This document shows, in pieces, positions 8,101 through 14,121 of a stretch of DNA of 16,620 nucleotides. This DNA comes from an uncultured Rhodospirillaceae bacterium. GTDB lineage: Bacteria > Pseudomonadota > Alphaproteobacteria > Rhodospirillales > UBA2165. The stretch lies in the NCBI GenBank assembly GCA_913041095.1, contig CAJWIB010000017.1, positions 1 through 16,620 on the forward strand, in the 5' to 3' direction. A program made the position numbers and the translations under genes. The notes beneath the pieces were generated by a model, which had not been told where the DNA came from, did no database searches, and was given only the letters and a program-made list of their open reading frames with translations. The number at the start of each line of letters is the position of its first letter. Position 1 is the first letter of the stretch.

Positions 8101-8607
8101 GCGCTTTACAAATTGATGGCTTACAAAGATGAATACGAAGTGGCGCGGCTTTTTACCGATGGTAGATACATTAAAAAACTGCAAGCTCTGTTTGAAGGTG
8201 ATTACCAGCTCAAACTTCACTTCGCGCCGCCTCTATTTGCCGCTAAGGATCGCGTTACCGGCCAGCCCTTGAAGAAAGAATATGGTGCATTTATGTGGTG
8301 GGTGTTGAAATTGTTGGCGTTGTTCAAAATACTACGCGGTACGCCGCTCGATCCCTTCGGCTATTTGGCGGAACGTAAAACAGAACGCGCCTTGATCAGG
8401 AACTATGAGAAGATGTTGGATGATATTGTTGCTGGCCTGACGCCAGACAATTACGAAACCACTGTTGAATTGGCTTCTTTGCCGTTGCAAGTACGTGGTT
8501 TTGGTTATGTTAAATCCCGCGCTCTCAAGGAAGCCAAAGCCGAAGAAATTCGTTTGCTGGCGGTGTTTAGAAAATCCGATGTGGTGTCAGTGAAGTCGGC
8601 GGAGTAG
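5119..8607 (+). CDS. Fused indolepyruvate ferredoxin oxidoreductase (alpha-gamma fusion)
   Basis: A 1162-residue cytosolic enzyme that oxidatively decarboxylates aryl- or branched-chain 2-oxo acids to acyl-CoA, CO2 and reduced ferredoxin. Domain order: N-terminal pyrimidine-binding domain with GYRGSPIGGYD (about 54-64) and GVNEDMAATACWGTQQ; hinge with KGPGVDRSGDALKHGN; TPP domain with CAGCPHNSS (437-445) and the diphosphate-binding GDG (501-503); an Fe-S segment with CEGCGDC (639-645), Cys651 and the pattern CNKDFSC..GFCPSF; then the gamma domain with the glycine loop GIGGTGV (729-735) and GLAQKNGAVMSHV; and a C-terminal DUF6537-type region ending near 1150. Length and cysteine spacing fit the bacterial single-chain form, so it looks intact. 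The GTG start at 5119 has GGGAG 7 bases upstream. Its stop codon abuts the stop of the convergent hydrolase gene with no base between. The preferred substrate is not visible. Confidence 0.9.
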   Translation: MDGNNPITLESKYSATSGRVYVTGTQALVRLPMMQRQRDLLNGLNTAGYITGYRGSPIGGYDSALWQASEHLEKHHIRFQAGVNEDMAATACWGTQQVGIWQSATEQAKYDGVFAVWYGKGPGVDRSGDALKHGNLAGTSANGGVLILAGDDQGAKSSTTAHQSEQALIAAMTPILYPASVQEYIDYGLMGFAMSRYSGCWTGFKCAGDIIESSSSVSVELDRLDIKQPTNFEFPEDGVHIRWPDGPIEQEKRLISVKLKAAQAFVRENWLDRISHETSKKRLGIVAPGKAWLNVGQAFDELDLSDAERQEIGIGVFKVAMPWPLEPTRIRAWAAGFDEILVVEEKRNLIEDQLARILFNLPEEQRPRLVGKKDESSNLLVPEYGELNGTIVAQVIANRFLEEGETNCLVSAAALIKARTADSNRPAAPPERSPWFCAGCPHNSSTLVPEGSRALAGIGCHTMAVYMDRRTAAYTHMGGEGGTWIGQAPFTTAKHVFQNIGDGTYYHSGLMAIRAAVSSGVNITYKILFNDAVALTGGQPMDGELYPWTISKQLAAEGVGHIAVVSDEPEKYPDNLDWAPQAEIHHRRELEKLQLEMRKIEGVTAIIYDQTCAAEKRRRRKRGIYPDPARRVFINDAVCEGCGDCNTVSNCVAIRPLETPLGRKRIVDQSSCNKDFSCLDGFCPSFVTVEGGALRILEPPVVDRANPAADLPDPTPAKINGSYNILLTGIGGTGVITVGATLGMAAHIEGKGCAVLDQTGLAQKNGAVMSHVSISSDPDTVLATRIGTGMSDLVIGFDMVVAAGQAAVNTMSTTRTRAVINDHLVPLAAFAEQPDMPLESGGYTNVIETVLGDDSAEFFDATQLVAKLLGDTISTNVFLLGFAYQKGYLPLQAVSIEEAIRLNNVAVEMNLRAFAWGRVAADDPDRLAGLTGTSDQSAEPEFDLEQFIEDRKQDLTAYQNAAYAMHYSEVIAKVHLTEEKVDPGRINLTAAAAGALYKLMAYKDEYEVARLFTDGRYIKKLQALFEGDYQLKLHFAPPLFAAKDRVTGQPLKKEYGAFMWWVLKLLALFKILRGTPLDPFGYLAERKTERALIRNYEKMLDDIVAGLTPDNYETTVELASLPLQVRGFGYVKSRALKEAKAEEIRLLAVFRKSDVVSVKSAE

Positions 8608-9381
8608 TTAGTCCCCAAGGCCTAGCTTTTTCACTAAATCCCAGGTCGCTTGAGGGTCTTCGACATGAGTGTTGTGAGCAACATTTGGGATGGTGACAGC
8701 ATTTTTGTCGACCGCCAGGTAATCTTTAATATCGACCATTTTATCGTGTTCACCGACGGCCAATACAATGGGACATTTCAGCACACCAACTAACAATTCC
8801 ATCCACGGACCGCCAACGGTTGCTACCGCATTGTCTGCAGCGAGCCGGTATTTATCGTCTTCTTGATATATGCCTGCGGCAGCCATCGGCGTGTCCGGTG
8901 GAACAATCCCGAATAAGCCAGATACTTTGAGATAGCGTTCAATGGCTTCATCACGGGCTTCAAACCATCGCGAAGGTTTGCCGCCGATGGCATGCATTTT
9001 GGCAGTGTGGTCTTCGGTCCAATCGAAGATGGTGCCAATAACGACGACACCAGCGATGCTTGCTCCGAACCAACCGGTTGCCAGCGCTAGTCCGATAATA
9101 CCGCCCATTGAATGGCCGATAATGATGATCCGCTCACGGTCGCGGATCAGGTTGGCGATATCGGTTGAATGTTCACCTAAACCGTAGGACGGTGCCCAAT
9201 CGGAACGGCCATGACCGCGCATATCGGGAATAACCCACTGACCGGCTTTTTCCTGTTCGATAATATCGCGGACATTGTGCCAGGTATTGCCGGTTGCGCC
9301 TTGACCATGTAGCAGCAGATAGGTCGTCTCACCTGCACCACCGGTTTCAACATAAATATTTGGTGAATTGGTGGAGGGCAT
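8608..9381 (-). CDS. Alpha/beta hydrolase
   Basis: A 257-residue cytosolic hydrolase of the alpha/beta fold. Seen: oxyanion-hole motif LLLHGQGATGNTW (22-34), the strand-4 loop PDMRGHGRSD (52-61), nucleophile elbow GHSMGG with Ser91, an acidic residue after strand 7 in VGEHDKMVD (Asp213), and the catalytic His in IPNVAHNTHVEDP (His236 or His239; either fits the loop). A cap region lies between about 120 and 190. There is no signal peptide. Substrate is unknown; esters, thioesters and C-C cleavage substrates are all possible. The ATG overlaps the stop codon of the upstream CitE-like gene by one base (TAATG), so the two are translationally coupled and probably act in one pathway, for example hydrolysing a CoA ester or lactone made or used by the lyase; that is inference. 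Confidence 0.85.
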   Translation of the reverse strand: MPSTNSPNIYVETGGAGETTYLLLHGQGATGNTWHNVRDIIEQEKAGQWVIPDMRGHGRSDWAPSYGLGEHSTDIANLIRDRERIIIIGHSMGGIIGLALATGWFGASIAGVVVIGTIFDWTEDHTAKMHAIGGKPSRWFEARDEAIERYLKVSGLFGIVPPDTPMAAAGIYQEDDKYRLAADNAVATVGGPWMELLVGVLKCPIVLAVGEHDKMVDIKDYLAVDKNAVTIPNVAHNTHVEDPQATWDLVKKLGLGD

Positions 9382-10235
9382 TAAGAATTTATCCGCGCGG
9401 CGATAGCAAGTGTGTGGTAGAGCCGTTCAACAATGGGTTTTTCCATTAAGACGCCATCAATCTCGACAAAGGCTTTATCCTGTGCCTCATATTTTGAAAT
9501 AAGGTCTTTGGCTCTGGCAATCTCTTCGGCGCTCGGGCTGAACACCTCATTGATGATTTCAATTTGCTTGGGGTGGATGGCGCATTTGCCGGTGAAGCCA
9601 ATCTCAGCAGCGTTTTGGCTTTCCCCTTTGAGGTTGTCCGGATCATCAAGCCCGAAAAAAGGCATGTCCAGGAGATCAACTTTGGCATTTGCAGCCGCCA
9701 AAACCAATTTCTGGCGGGCGTACAAAAGTGCTTTCCAGCCGGGCTCTACTCTAAGATTGGCCGACATATCAAAGCCACCAAGTAAAAGTGAGCCAATCTT
9801 ATGGCTCGATTTGGCAATCTCGTAGGCCCATTTGAGGCCTTCGGTGGTTTCGATCAAAGGATGAAATTTGAGCTCAGAATGTTTAGTGCTGAGGACATCC
9901 CGCAAAATGCGTATTTCCTCCGGTGACGAGATTTTTGGCAGCATCAACCCGTCTGGGGCCGTATCGGACTCGGCAAGTGCGATTATGTCCGCCATGCCTT
10001 CGGTGCTACGAATAGAATTTATCCTGAGCCAAATCTCAGTTTTGTCTTGTGAGGTATAATCAGCCACGGCGGTAATCGCTTCGGCTCGAACAGCGTCTTT
10101 GGCGTCATCGGCGACAGCGTCTTCAAGATCGATACAGATGATATCCGTCCCGCTTGACTCTGCTTTCGGCAAAATCTCCAATCGTGCACCGGGCACGAAT
10201 AACAGGCTACGTCTTGGATTAGCATTTTGCGACAT
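9381..10235 (-). CDS. HpcH/HpaI aldolase / CitE-like CoA-ester lyase
   Basis: A 284-residue member of the malyl-CoA/citramalyl-CoA/citrate lyase beta-subunit superfamily, a TIM-barrel Mg-dependent enzyme that splits or forms (3-hydroxyacyl) CoA esters. Seen in order: RRSLLFVPG (8-16), CIDLEDAVADD (34-44), WLRIN with Arg71, LPK (99-101), HPLIETTEGL with the Mg-ligand Glu129, GGFDMSANL with the Mg-ligand Asp156, and the substrate-loop signature CAIHPKQI (218-225). The length is typical of stand-alone CitE-like enzymes, not of the 350-residue malyl-CoA lyase group. It starts at ATG 10235 with a weak GTGAG upstream, shares a 91-base divergent promoter region with a class III CoA-transferase, and overlaps the hydrolase gene by one base. 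Together these suggest breakdown of a dicarboxylic or branched acid (citramalate, itaconate or malate type); the exact substrate is not shown. Confidence 0.88.
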   Translation of the reverse strand: MSQNANPRRSLLFVPGARLEILPKAESSGTDIICIDLEDAVADDAKDAVRAEAITAVADYTSQDKTEIWLRINSIRSTEGMADIIALAESDTAPDGLMLPKISSPEEIRILRDVLSTKHSELKFHPLIETTEGLKWAYEIAKSSHKIGSLLLGGFDMSANLRVEPGWKALLYARQKLVLAAANAKVDLLDMPFFGLDDPDNLKGESQNAAEIGFTGKCAIHPKQIEIINEVFSPSAEEIARAKDLISKYEAQDKAFVEIDGVLMEKPIVERLYHTLAIAARINS

Positions 10236-10256
10236 TGCTAAGTCTCACTTTCTTAG

Positions 10257-10296
10257 ATAGACCATCTACATACATTTCTAGCTTAGAGATGGCTAT
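10257..10296. promoter_or_regulatory. Inverted half-sites in the CitE / CoA-transferase divergent promoter region
   Basis: ATAGACCATCT (10257-10267) and AGATGGCTAT (10287-10296, complement ATAGCCATCT) are inverted copies of the same half-site differing by one inserted base, 19 bases apart, centred in the 91-base region between the two divergent starts. A TATAGT at 10294-10299 could be the -10 element toward the CoA-transferase, with no good -35. This fits an operator for a shared regulator; no regulator gene is in the window. Confidence 0.35.
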
Positions 10297-10326
10297 AGTC
10301 TTTGAATATAAAGTTGAGATTCTAAA

Positions 10327-11463
10327 ATGAGTAACGCGCTTAAAGATATCCTTGTTGTCGCCGTCGAACAAGCGGTGGCGGCTCCTTATTGCACCTCTCG
10401 TCTGGCGGATGCCGGGGCGCGGGTGATCAAGGTTGAGCGGTTGGGCGGTGATTTTGCCCGTGGCTATGATGACGTCGTCAACGGCGAAAGTGCGTATTTT
10501 GTATGGCTTAATCGAGGTAAGGAATCGATTGAGCTTGATATTAAACAATCAGATGATGCTGAAATACTGCAACGGATGATCGCCAAGGCGGATGTATTTG
10601 TGCAAAACCTCGCTCCCGGTGCAGCGACGCGAGGTGGCTTTGGTGCCAAGGAATTGCGCGAGAAATACCCGCAGCTGATCACTTGCAATATCTCCGGTTA
10701 TAGCAGTGATGGGCCATCGTGCGACATGAAAGCCTACGATATGCTGGTACAGGCGGAAACCGGCATGGCCAGTATCACCGGCTCGCCGGATGAGCCTGGC
10801 CGGGTCGGTGTTTCGGTCTGTGATATTGCCGCCGGTATGTATGCGCACGCAGCGATTTTGCTGGCGCTAATGGAAAGGGAGCAAACCGGTGACGGCAAGG
10901 CGATAGAAACGTCACTGTTTGATGGCATGGCGGATTGGATGACGGTACCGCTATTGCATCAGGATTATGGTGGCAAGGCACCTGAGCGAATGGGCCTGCG
11001 TCATCCTTCCGTTGCGCCCTATGCGTCGTTTGAAACTAAGAACGGCGAGCTGATTGTGATCTCGATCCAAAACAATCGGGAATGGGCGCAGTTTGCCTGC
11101 GAGGTCCTAGAACGGCCAGATTTGGCGGAAGAGGGCCCCTATAAAGATAATATGTCCCGGGTCGCCAATCGCGAGGCCTTGGAAGCTGATATAAGCGAAG
11201 TGTTCCGGCGTTATACACGGGAAGAATTATCAGCGAAACTATTGGCAGCGCGTGTTGCTTTTGGCCGGGTAAATTCAATTGAAGACCTCTCAAATCACGA
11301 GGATTTGCGCCGCATGGAGATCGATACACCGCACGGCAAAGCGCACATACCGGTACCACCGGCACGTATCAGCGGCGAGGCAGTTGAAGCAATGTCTGTA
11401 CCGGGTTTGGGCGAGCATAACCAAGCGCTACGCAATGAATTTAAAGCGGAAGGTTCGTCCTAA
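10327..11463 (+). CDS. Class III CoA-transferase (CaiB/BaiF family)
   Basis: A 378-residue cytosolic CoA-transferase, moving CoA between a CoA ester and a carboxylate through an aspartyl-CoA anhydride. Seen: N-terminal VEQAVAAPYCTSRLADAGA, VIKVERLGGDFAR, LNRGKESIELDIK (61-73), FVQNLAPGAATRGGFG, the SGYSSDGP segment and then AYDMLVQAETGM, where Asp138 matches the catalytic Asp of formyl-CoA transferase; later DGKAIETSLFDGMADWM and the C-terminal RPDLAEEGPYKDN and RREELSAKLLA-like segments (here YTREELSAKLLA). The length is slightly short of Frc/CaiB (about 405-430) but matches the succinyl-CoA:citramalate or mesaconyl-CoA type subgroup. It is divergent from the CitE-like lyase, a pairing known from citramalate/itaconate type pathways. 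The specific acid is not determinable. No MaoC-type hydratase is present in the window. Confidence 0.88.
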   Translation: MSNALKDILVVAVEQAVAAPYCTSRLADAGARVIKVERLGGDFARGYDDVVNGESAYFVWLNRGKESIELDIKQSDDAEILQRMIAKADVFVQNLAPGAATRGGFGAKELREKYPQLITCNISGYSSDGPSCDMKAYDMLVQAETGMASITGSPDEPGRVGVSVCDIAAGMYAHAAILLALMEREQTGDGKAIETSLFDGMADWMTVPLLHQDYGGKAPERMGLRHPSVAPYASFETKNGELIVISIQNNREWAQFACEVLERPDLAEEGPYKDNMSRVANREALEADISEVFRRYTREELSAKLLAARVAFGRVNSIEDLSNHEDLRRMEIDTPHGKAHIPVPPARISGEAVEAMSVPGLGEHNQALRNEFKAEGSS

Positions 11464-11696
11464 ATTGGGATTTATACCCAGCAGCTTCACATTAAAATGA
11501 CCGTTGATTATAGAGAAAGTGGACTTTGACCGAAAGTAGCAAATTTGAAAATTAACAGAATACCGGCACACGAAATTATTATCGCTCCGCAAAACAGAAT
11601 AAAACCGGCTAAAATTTCGCTTGGCGGAATATCTCAAGTGCAATCTAAAAAAATTATCAATATAGTAATACCAGCAAATGGCACTGCATCGGAGCC

Positions 11697-11701
11697 AGGA
11701 G
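11697..11701 (+). promoter_or_regulatory. Ribosome binding site that fixes the rdhA start
   Basis: AGGAG lies 6 bases before the ATG at 11708. The in-frame ATG at 11678, 30 bases earlier, has no such sequence, so 11708 is the better start. Confidence 0.7.
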
Positions 11702-11707
11702 AAAACT

Positions 11708-13186
11708 ATGAGACACCATAGCACCGTGGGTAAAAAAGAACGCATAAGCGCCTTGGGCTTGGATCGCGAAGATACGGCTGAAAAATTCAATGATCTTGAT
11801 GACGTCATGGCGTCACCCTCAGCGGAGTGGAAGCGGCCATGGTGGGTGCGTGAAGTTACTAAACCAACAATGGATATCGATTGGGATGCGACCGAGCGCT
11901 TTGATGCCCGGAAAATCCAACAGGTATCATGGAAAAAATATGTCGGTGAAGAGAAGGCCAAGGAACTTGGCAAGCGCCGCGAGGAAAAGGTGCGCCAGTG
12001 GATGATCGAAAAAAGATCGGGTTATACCTTGCGCGACCGTGCCCTCGATATTGCCGGTGCTCAGGCTGGGTCGGTGGACACCAGTTTTTTGGGATCGTGG
12101 GCAAAAACTGCCGAGGCGACCAAAAATGAAGGTGAGATGTTTGCCAGAGATGCATCGCGCTCAAAATTGACTGACCCAGCGCGGCCCAAACCCATGAGCC
12201 CGGAAGAATTAGGGGTTCCCTGTTATGAAGGAACCCCGCAAGAGAATTCACGCATGATCCGCTCGGCGTTGAGGCACTTTGGTGCCTCGCAAGTCGGTTA
12301 TGTGGAACTGAATGATTACACCAAAAAGCTGATCTATGCCGAGGATGCAATGGATGGCAAGCGGATCGAGTTTGAAAATGTTGATAAAGCCTATGAAACA
12401 AAAGAAAAACGGGTGATTCCAGAAAAAGCCAAATGGGTGATCGTATTCTCCGTTCAGATGTCCGAAGAGCTCATAAAAAGAAAGTCCGGATTGATGCCGT
12501 CGGCACTTTCTGCTGCCGCTACCGGAGCAGCTTACGGCCAAGCCCGCAATGCTATCGATCAACTGCAATGCTTTTTACATGTGCTTGGTTATCAAGGGTT
12601 GATGGGGACGTGGTTTAATGGGCTGGGTATTGCCCCGGCTTTTGCCGTCATGGCTGGCCTCGGTGAAATTGGCCGCATCAACCGCATGATCTCGCCTGAG
12701 CACGGGCCGCTGCAACGGGTTTTCAAAGTCGTCACAGATTTACCGCTGGAGCCGACCAAACCCATTGATGCCGGCATCATGAATTTTTGCCGCACCTGTA
12801 AAGTCTGCGCCGATGAATGCCCGGCCGATTGTCTGAGCAAGGAAACCGAACCCTATTGGGAGCCGAAGGGACCGTGGAACAATCCCGGACACAAAACCTG
12901 GTATGAGGATTCACCAACCTGCCGGACGTGGTGGGCAGTTTCTACGGCAGGCTGTTCAACCTGTTTTGCCGTTTGTGCCTTTAGTAAAAAAAATATTTCG
13001 GTGATCCATGATTTGGTCAAAATAGCCATCGCTAAAAATCGCATCTTGCCCGATAAGGTCAACGCATTCTTTGCCAAAATGGATGGCGTTTTTGGCTATC
13101 AGGATCAACGTAATATTGATGATTGGTGGGGTATGGAATTACCACCCCGCGGCACTAAAAACGTAAAAGGGACACAATTGGATTAA
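11708..13186 (+). CDS. rdhA: Reductive-dehalogenase-like corrinoid Fe-S protein (RdhA), no Tat signal
   Basis: A 492-residue protein of the reductive dehalogenase family, which removes halogens using a base-off corrinoid and two Fe-S clusters. After a polar leader of about 42 residues it shows RPWWVREV and PTMDIDWD, the usual start of the mature enzyme; the corrinoid domain begins near IRSALRHFGASQVGYVEL; then AAYGQARN (Tyr276), LHVLGYQG, Asn304, AGLGEIGRINRMISPEHGP and Arg337, then VVTDLPL. Tyr276, Asn304 and Arg337 have nearly the spacing of the Tyr, Asn and Arg of PceA (inference from memory). Cluster one: CX2CX2CX3CP (Cys361, 364, 367, 371). Cluster two: Cys405, 416, 419, 423, with Ala in place of the usual Pro. 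No twin-arginine motif or hydrophobic signal is present, unlike classical respiratory members, and no C-terminal reductase is fused, unlike the NpRdhA type. The gene is followed 18 bases later by an RdhB-like anchor. It could be a related quinol or epoxyqueuosine-type Fe-S corrinoid enzyme rather than a true dehalogenase. Confidence 0.88.
   Translation: MRHHSTVGKKERISALGLDREDTAEKFNDLDDVMASPSAEWKRPWWVREVTKPTMDIDWDATERFDARKIQQVSWKKYVGEEKAKELGKRREEKVRQWMIEKRSGYTLRDRALDIAGAQAGSVDTSFLGSWAKTAEATKNEGEMFARDASRSKLTDPARPKPMSPEELGVPCYEGTPQENSRMIRSALRHFGASQVGYVELNDYTKKLIYAEDAMDGKRIEFENVDKAYETKEKRVIPEKAKWVIVFSVQMSEELIKRKSGLMPSALSAAATGAAYGQARNAIDQLQCFLHVLGYQGLMGTWFNGLGIAPAFAVMAGLGEIGRINRMISPEHGPLQRVFKVVTDLPLEPTKPIDAGIMNFCRTCKVCADECPADCLSKETEPYWEPKGPWNNPGHKTWYEDSPTCRTWWAVSTAGCSTCFAVCAFSKKNISVIHDLVKIAIAKNRILPDKVNAFFAKMDGVFGYQDQRNIDDWWGMELPPRGTKNVKGTQLD
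12212..12237 (+). repeat. Perfect 8-bp hairpin inside rdhA
   Basis: GGGGTTCC (12212-12219) and GGAACCCC (12230-12237) are exact complements around a 10-base loop. It lies within the coding sequence (about residues 169-177) and could pause transcription or translation, or be chance. Confidence 0.5.
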
Positions 13187-13204
13187 ATTGAGGAGCCCAT
13201 AAAC

Positions 13205-13462
13205 ATGTGGCGGTTTATATACGGTGTAGTCTTGGGAGCCGGCGGTATGGCGTTTTGGGATTGGCTGAAATCCGAAAATATTACGGTCGATTGGTATGTC
13301 TGGCCGCTCATGCTGCTGGCCTTGGCGCTCGGCACTTTAGCAGTCCATCATTTTTTTGCCTCAAGAGCAGAGCTTGAACCCAAGGCTGCCTGGATCGGGC
13401 TTGTCATATTCGGTGTACCTGCACTCCTGTTGTCGGGCTGGATGATCTCGTTTTTCAACTGA
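13205..13462 (+). CDS. rdhB: Small three-helix membrane protein, RdhB-like anchor
   Basis: An 85-residue hydrophobic protein with three predicted membrane helices (about 4-20, 34-52 and 61-83). Size, position directly after rdhA, and the sequence WYVW (30-33) between helix one and two all fit RdhB, the small membrane anchor of reductive dehalogenases, which carries a WYEW motif in that loop; here the Glu is Val. A clear GAGGAG lies 9 bases before the ATG at 13205, and only 18 bases separate it from the rdhA stop, so the two are one operon. Its job is inferred: to hold the Fe-S/corrinoid enzyme on the cytoplasmic membrane and connect it to the quinone pool. The charged segment ASRAELEPK (52-60) is the loop between helix two and three. 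The assignment depends on context and the motif; primary identity is weak for such small proteins. Confidence 0.65.
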   Translation: MWRFIYGVVLGAGGMAFWDWLKSENITVDWYVWPLMLLALALGTLAVHHFFASRAELEPKAAWIGLVIFGVPALLLSGWMISFFN

Positions 13463-13476
13463 TTGTTTTAAGTTAA

Positions 13477-13680
13477 TCACCAGTCCGCCAAGCCTTTATG
13501 TTCGAGGACGCAGTCAGGGAGCGGCGCCAACAGAACTCTACCAAGACGAGTTCGCCTAAGCAGCGTAAGCAGAGTTCCAAAAATAAGTAGCATTGGCAAT
13601 CCAGTATTATTTGTCAGACCCAAGCAATCTTCAGATAAATATTTTCTGCACTCTAACCCCTTTTTATATCCCTCTAGCAG
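13477..13680 (-). pseudogene. C-terminal remnant of an unrecognised membrane protein
   Basis: An uninterrupted 67-codon minus-strand frame, closed by a stop at 13681-13683 upstream and TGA at 13477-13479 at the end, with no start codon or ribosome binding site in a sensible place. It reads like real protein: a polar segment GYKKGLECRKYLSED, one strongly hydrophobic helix GLPMLLIFGTLLTLL, a basic patch RRTRLGR, and a tail VLLAPLPDCVLEHKGLADW. This hydrophobic-then-basic layout suits the last membrane helix and cytoplasmic tail of an inner-membrane protein. I do not recognise the family. It may equally be a chance open frame; length alone is weak evidence. Confidence 0.35.
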
Positions 13681-13880
13681 TTATGTCTCACGGTCAAAGC
13701 GCCAAAGTTATCCAAAAAATCTAACAATTACTTCAAACGAACATAATCCTTTAATGTTCTTCCTCGTTTTCGTTGAATTTCCCAGTTAAAAAAATACCCA
13801 CACCACTAAAACTCTGATAAAATTGACCTGCTTTATTCTATCTTTGATTTAGTTGGGCAAGAACCTCGAAATGCGAACAG

Positions 13881-13886
13881 TATAAT
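13881..13886 (+). promoter_or_regulatory. Consensus -10 element before the 29-codon ORF
   Basis: TATAAT is a perfect -10 match. No good -35 lies 16-18 bases upstream; TTGGGC at 13853-13858 is 22 bases away. A start point about 6-7 bases downstream would give a leader of about 16 bases ahead of the ATG at 13909. Confidence 0.35.
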
Positions 13887-13908
13887 TGAAACAGTATCGG
13901 AGTGACCT

Positions 13909-13998
13909 ATGAAAATTCTTTATATGGATAACTTGGTCGATGTTCCGCATGAAACTGTTGCCGTATATGCGGCCATCACCGGCGATTATCAACCGTGA
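13909..13998 (+). CDS. 29-codon ORF, small peptide or gene fragment
   Basis: ATG at 13909 with GGAG 6 bases upstream and a TATAAT about 23 bases before the ATG. The peptide begins MKILYMDNLVDVP, continues HETVAVYAAITGDYQP and ends at TGA. The beginning resembles the first beta strand of a cytosolic alpha/beta enzyme, so it may be the 5' end of a truncated gene rather than a working small protein. After the TGA the same frame is open for another 24 codons without a recognisable motif. I cannot name it. Confidence 0.3.
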   Translation: MKILYMDNLVDVPHETVAVYAAITGDYQP

Positions 13999-14121
13999 TC
14001 TCACTGTCAAAAATATTTAGCTGTTGTTCGTCTCTTCAAGGCTATATCGCCGCTGACAGCAATCCGATCTTGACCTAAAATACCTTTTATTTACTGCTGT
14101 TTATCTCGAAAAATAGATTAT

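Larger units (their letters stand above)
13463..14121. other. Gene-poor 659-base stretch between rdhB and livF
   Basis: No long gene is present and the base composition falls sharply toward AT. It holds a decayed minus-strand reading frame (13477-13680), a 7-bp inverted repeat (GAACTCT 13533-13539 with AGAGTTC 13571-13577), and a short plus-strand ORF with a TATAAT and ribosome binding site (13881-13998). No intrinsic terminator with a T-run was found for either the rdh or the liv transcript. It looks like a junction between two genome blocks. Confidence 0.6.

Noticed and set aside
11640..11680. Possible dehalobox-like (CprK/FNR-type) operator upstream of rdhA
   Set aside because: The only dyad is ATTA-N9-TAAT in AT-rich sequence, with poor inner symmetry and the wrong spacing for a TTAAT-N4-ATTAA box.
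11678..11707. Upstream in-frame ATG of rdhA adding ten residues
   Set aside because: The AGGAG at 11697-11701 is well placed only for the ATG at 11708, and the extra residues add no Tat motif.
11464..11707. Cobalamin riboswitch before the corrinoid enzyme gene
   Set aside because: No B12-box-like sequence or conserved riboswitch elements are seen, and the region is too AT-rich and short for a full element.
11428..11973. 181-codon minus-strand open frame across the start of rdhA
   Set aside because: It overlaps the strongly supported rdhA and CoA-transferase ends, has no ribosome binding site and no recognisable motif; it is a shadow frame.
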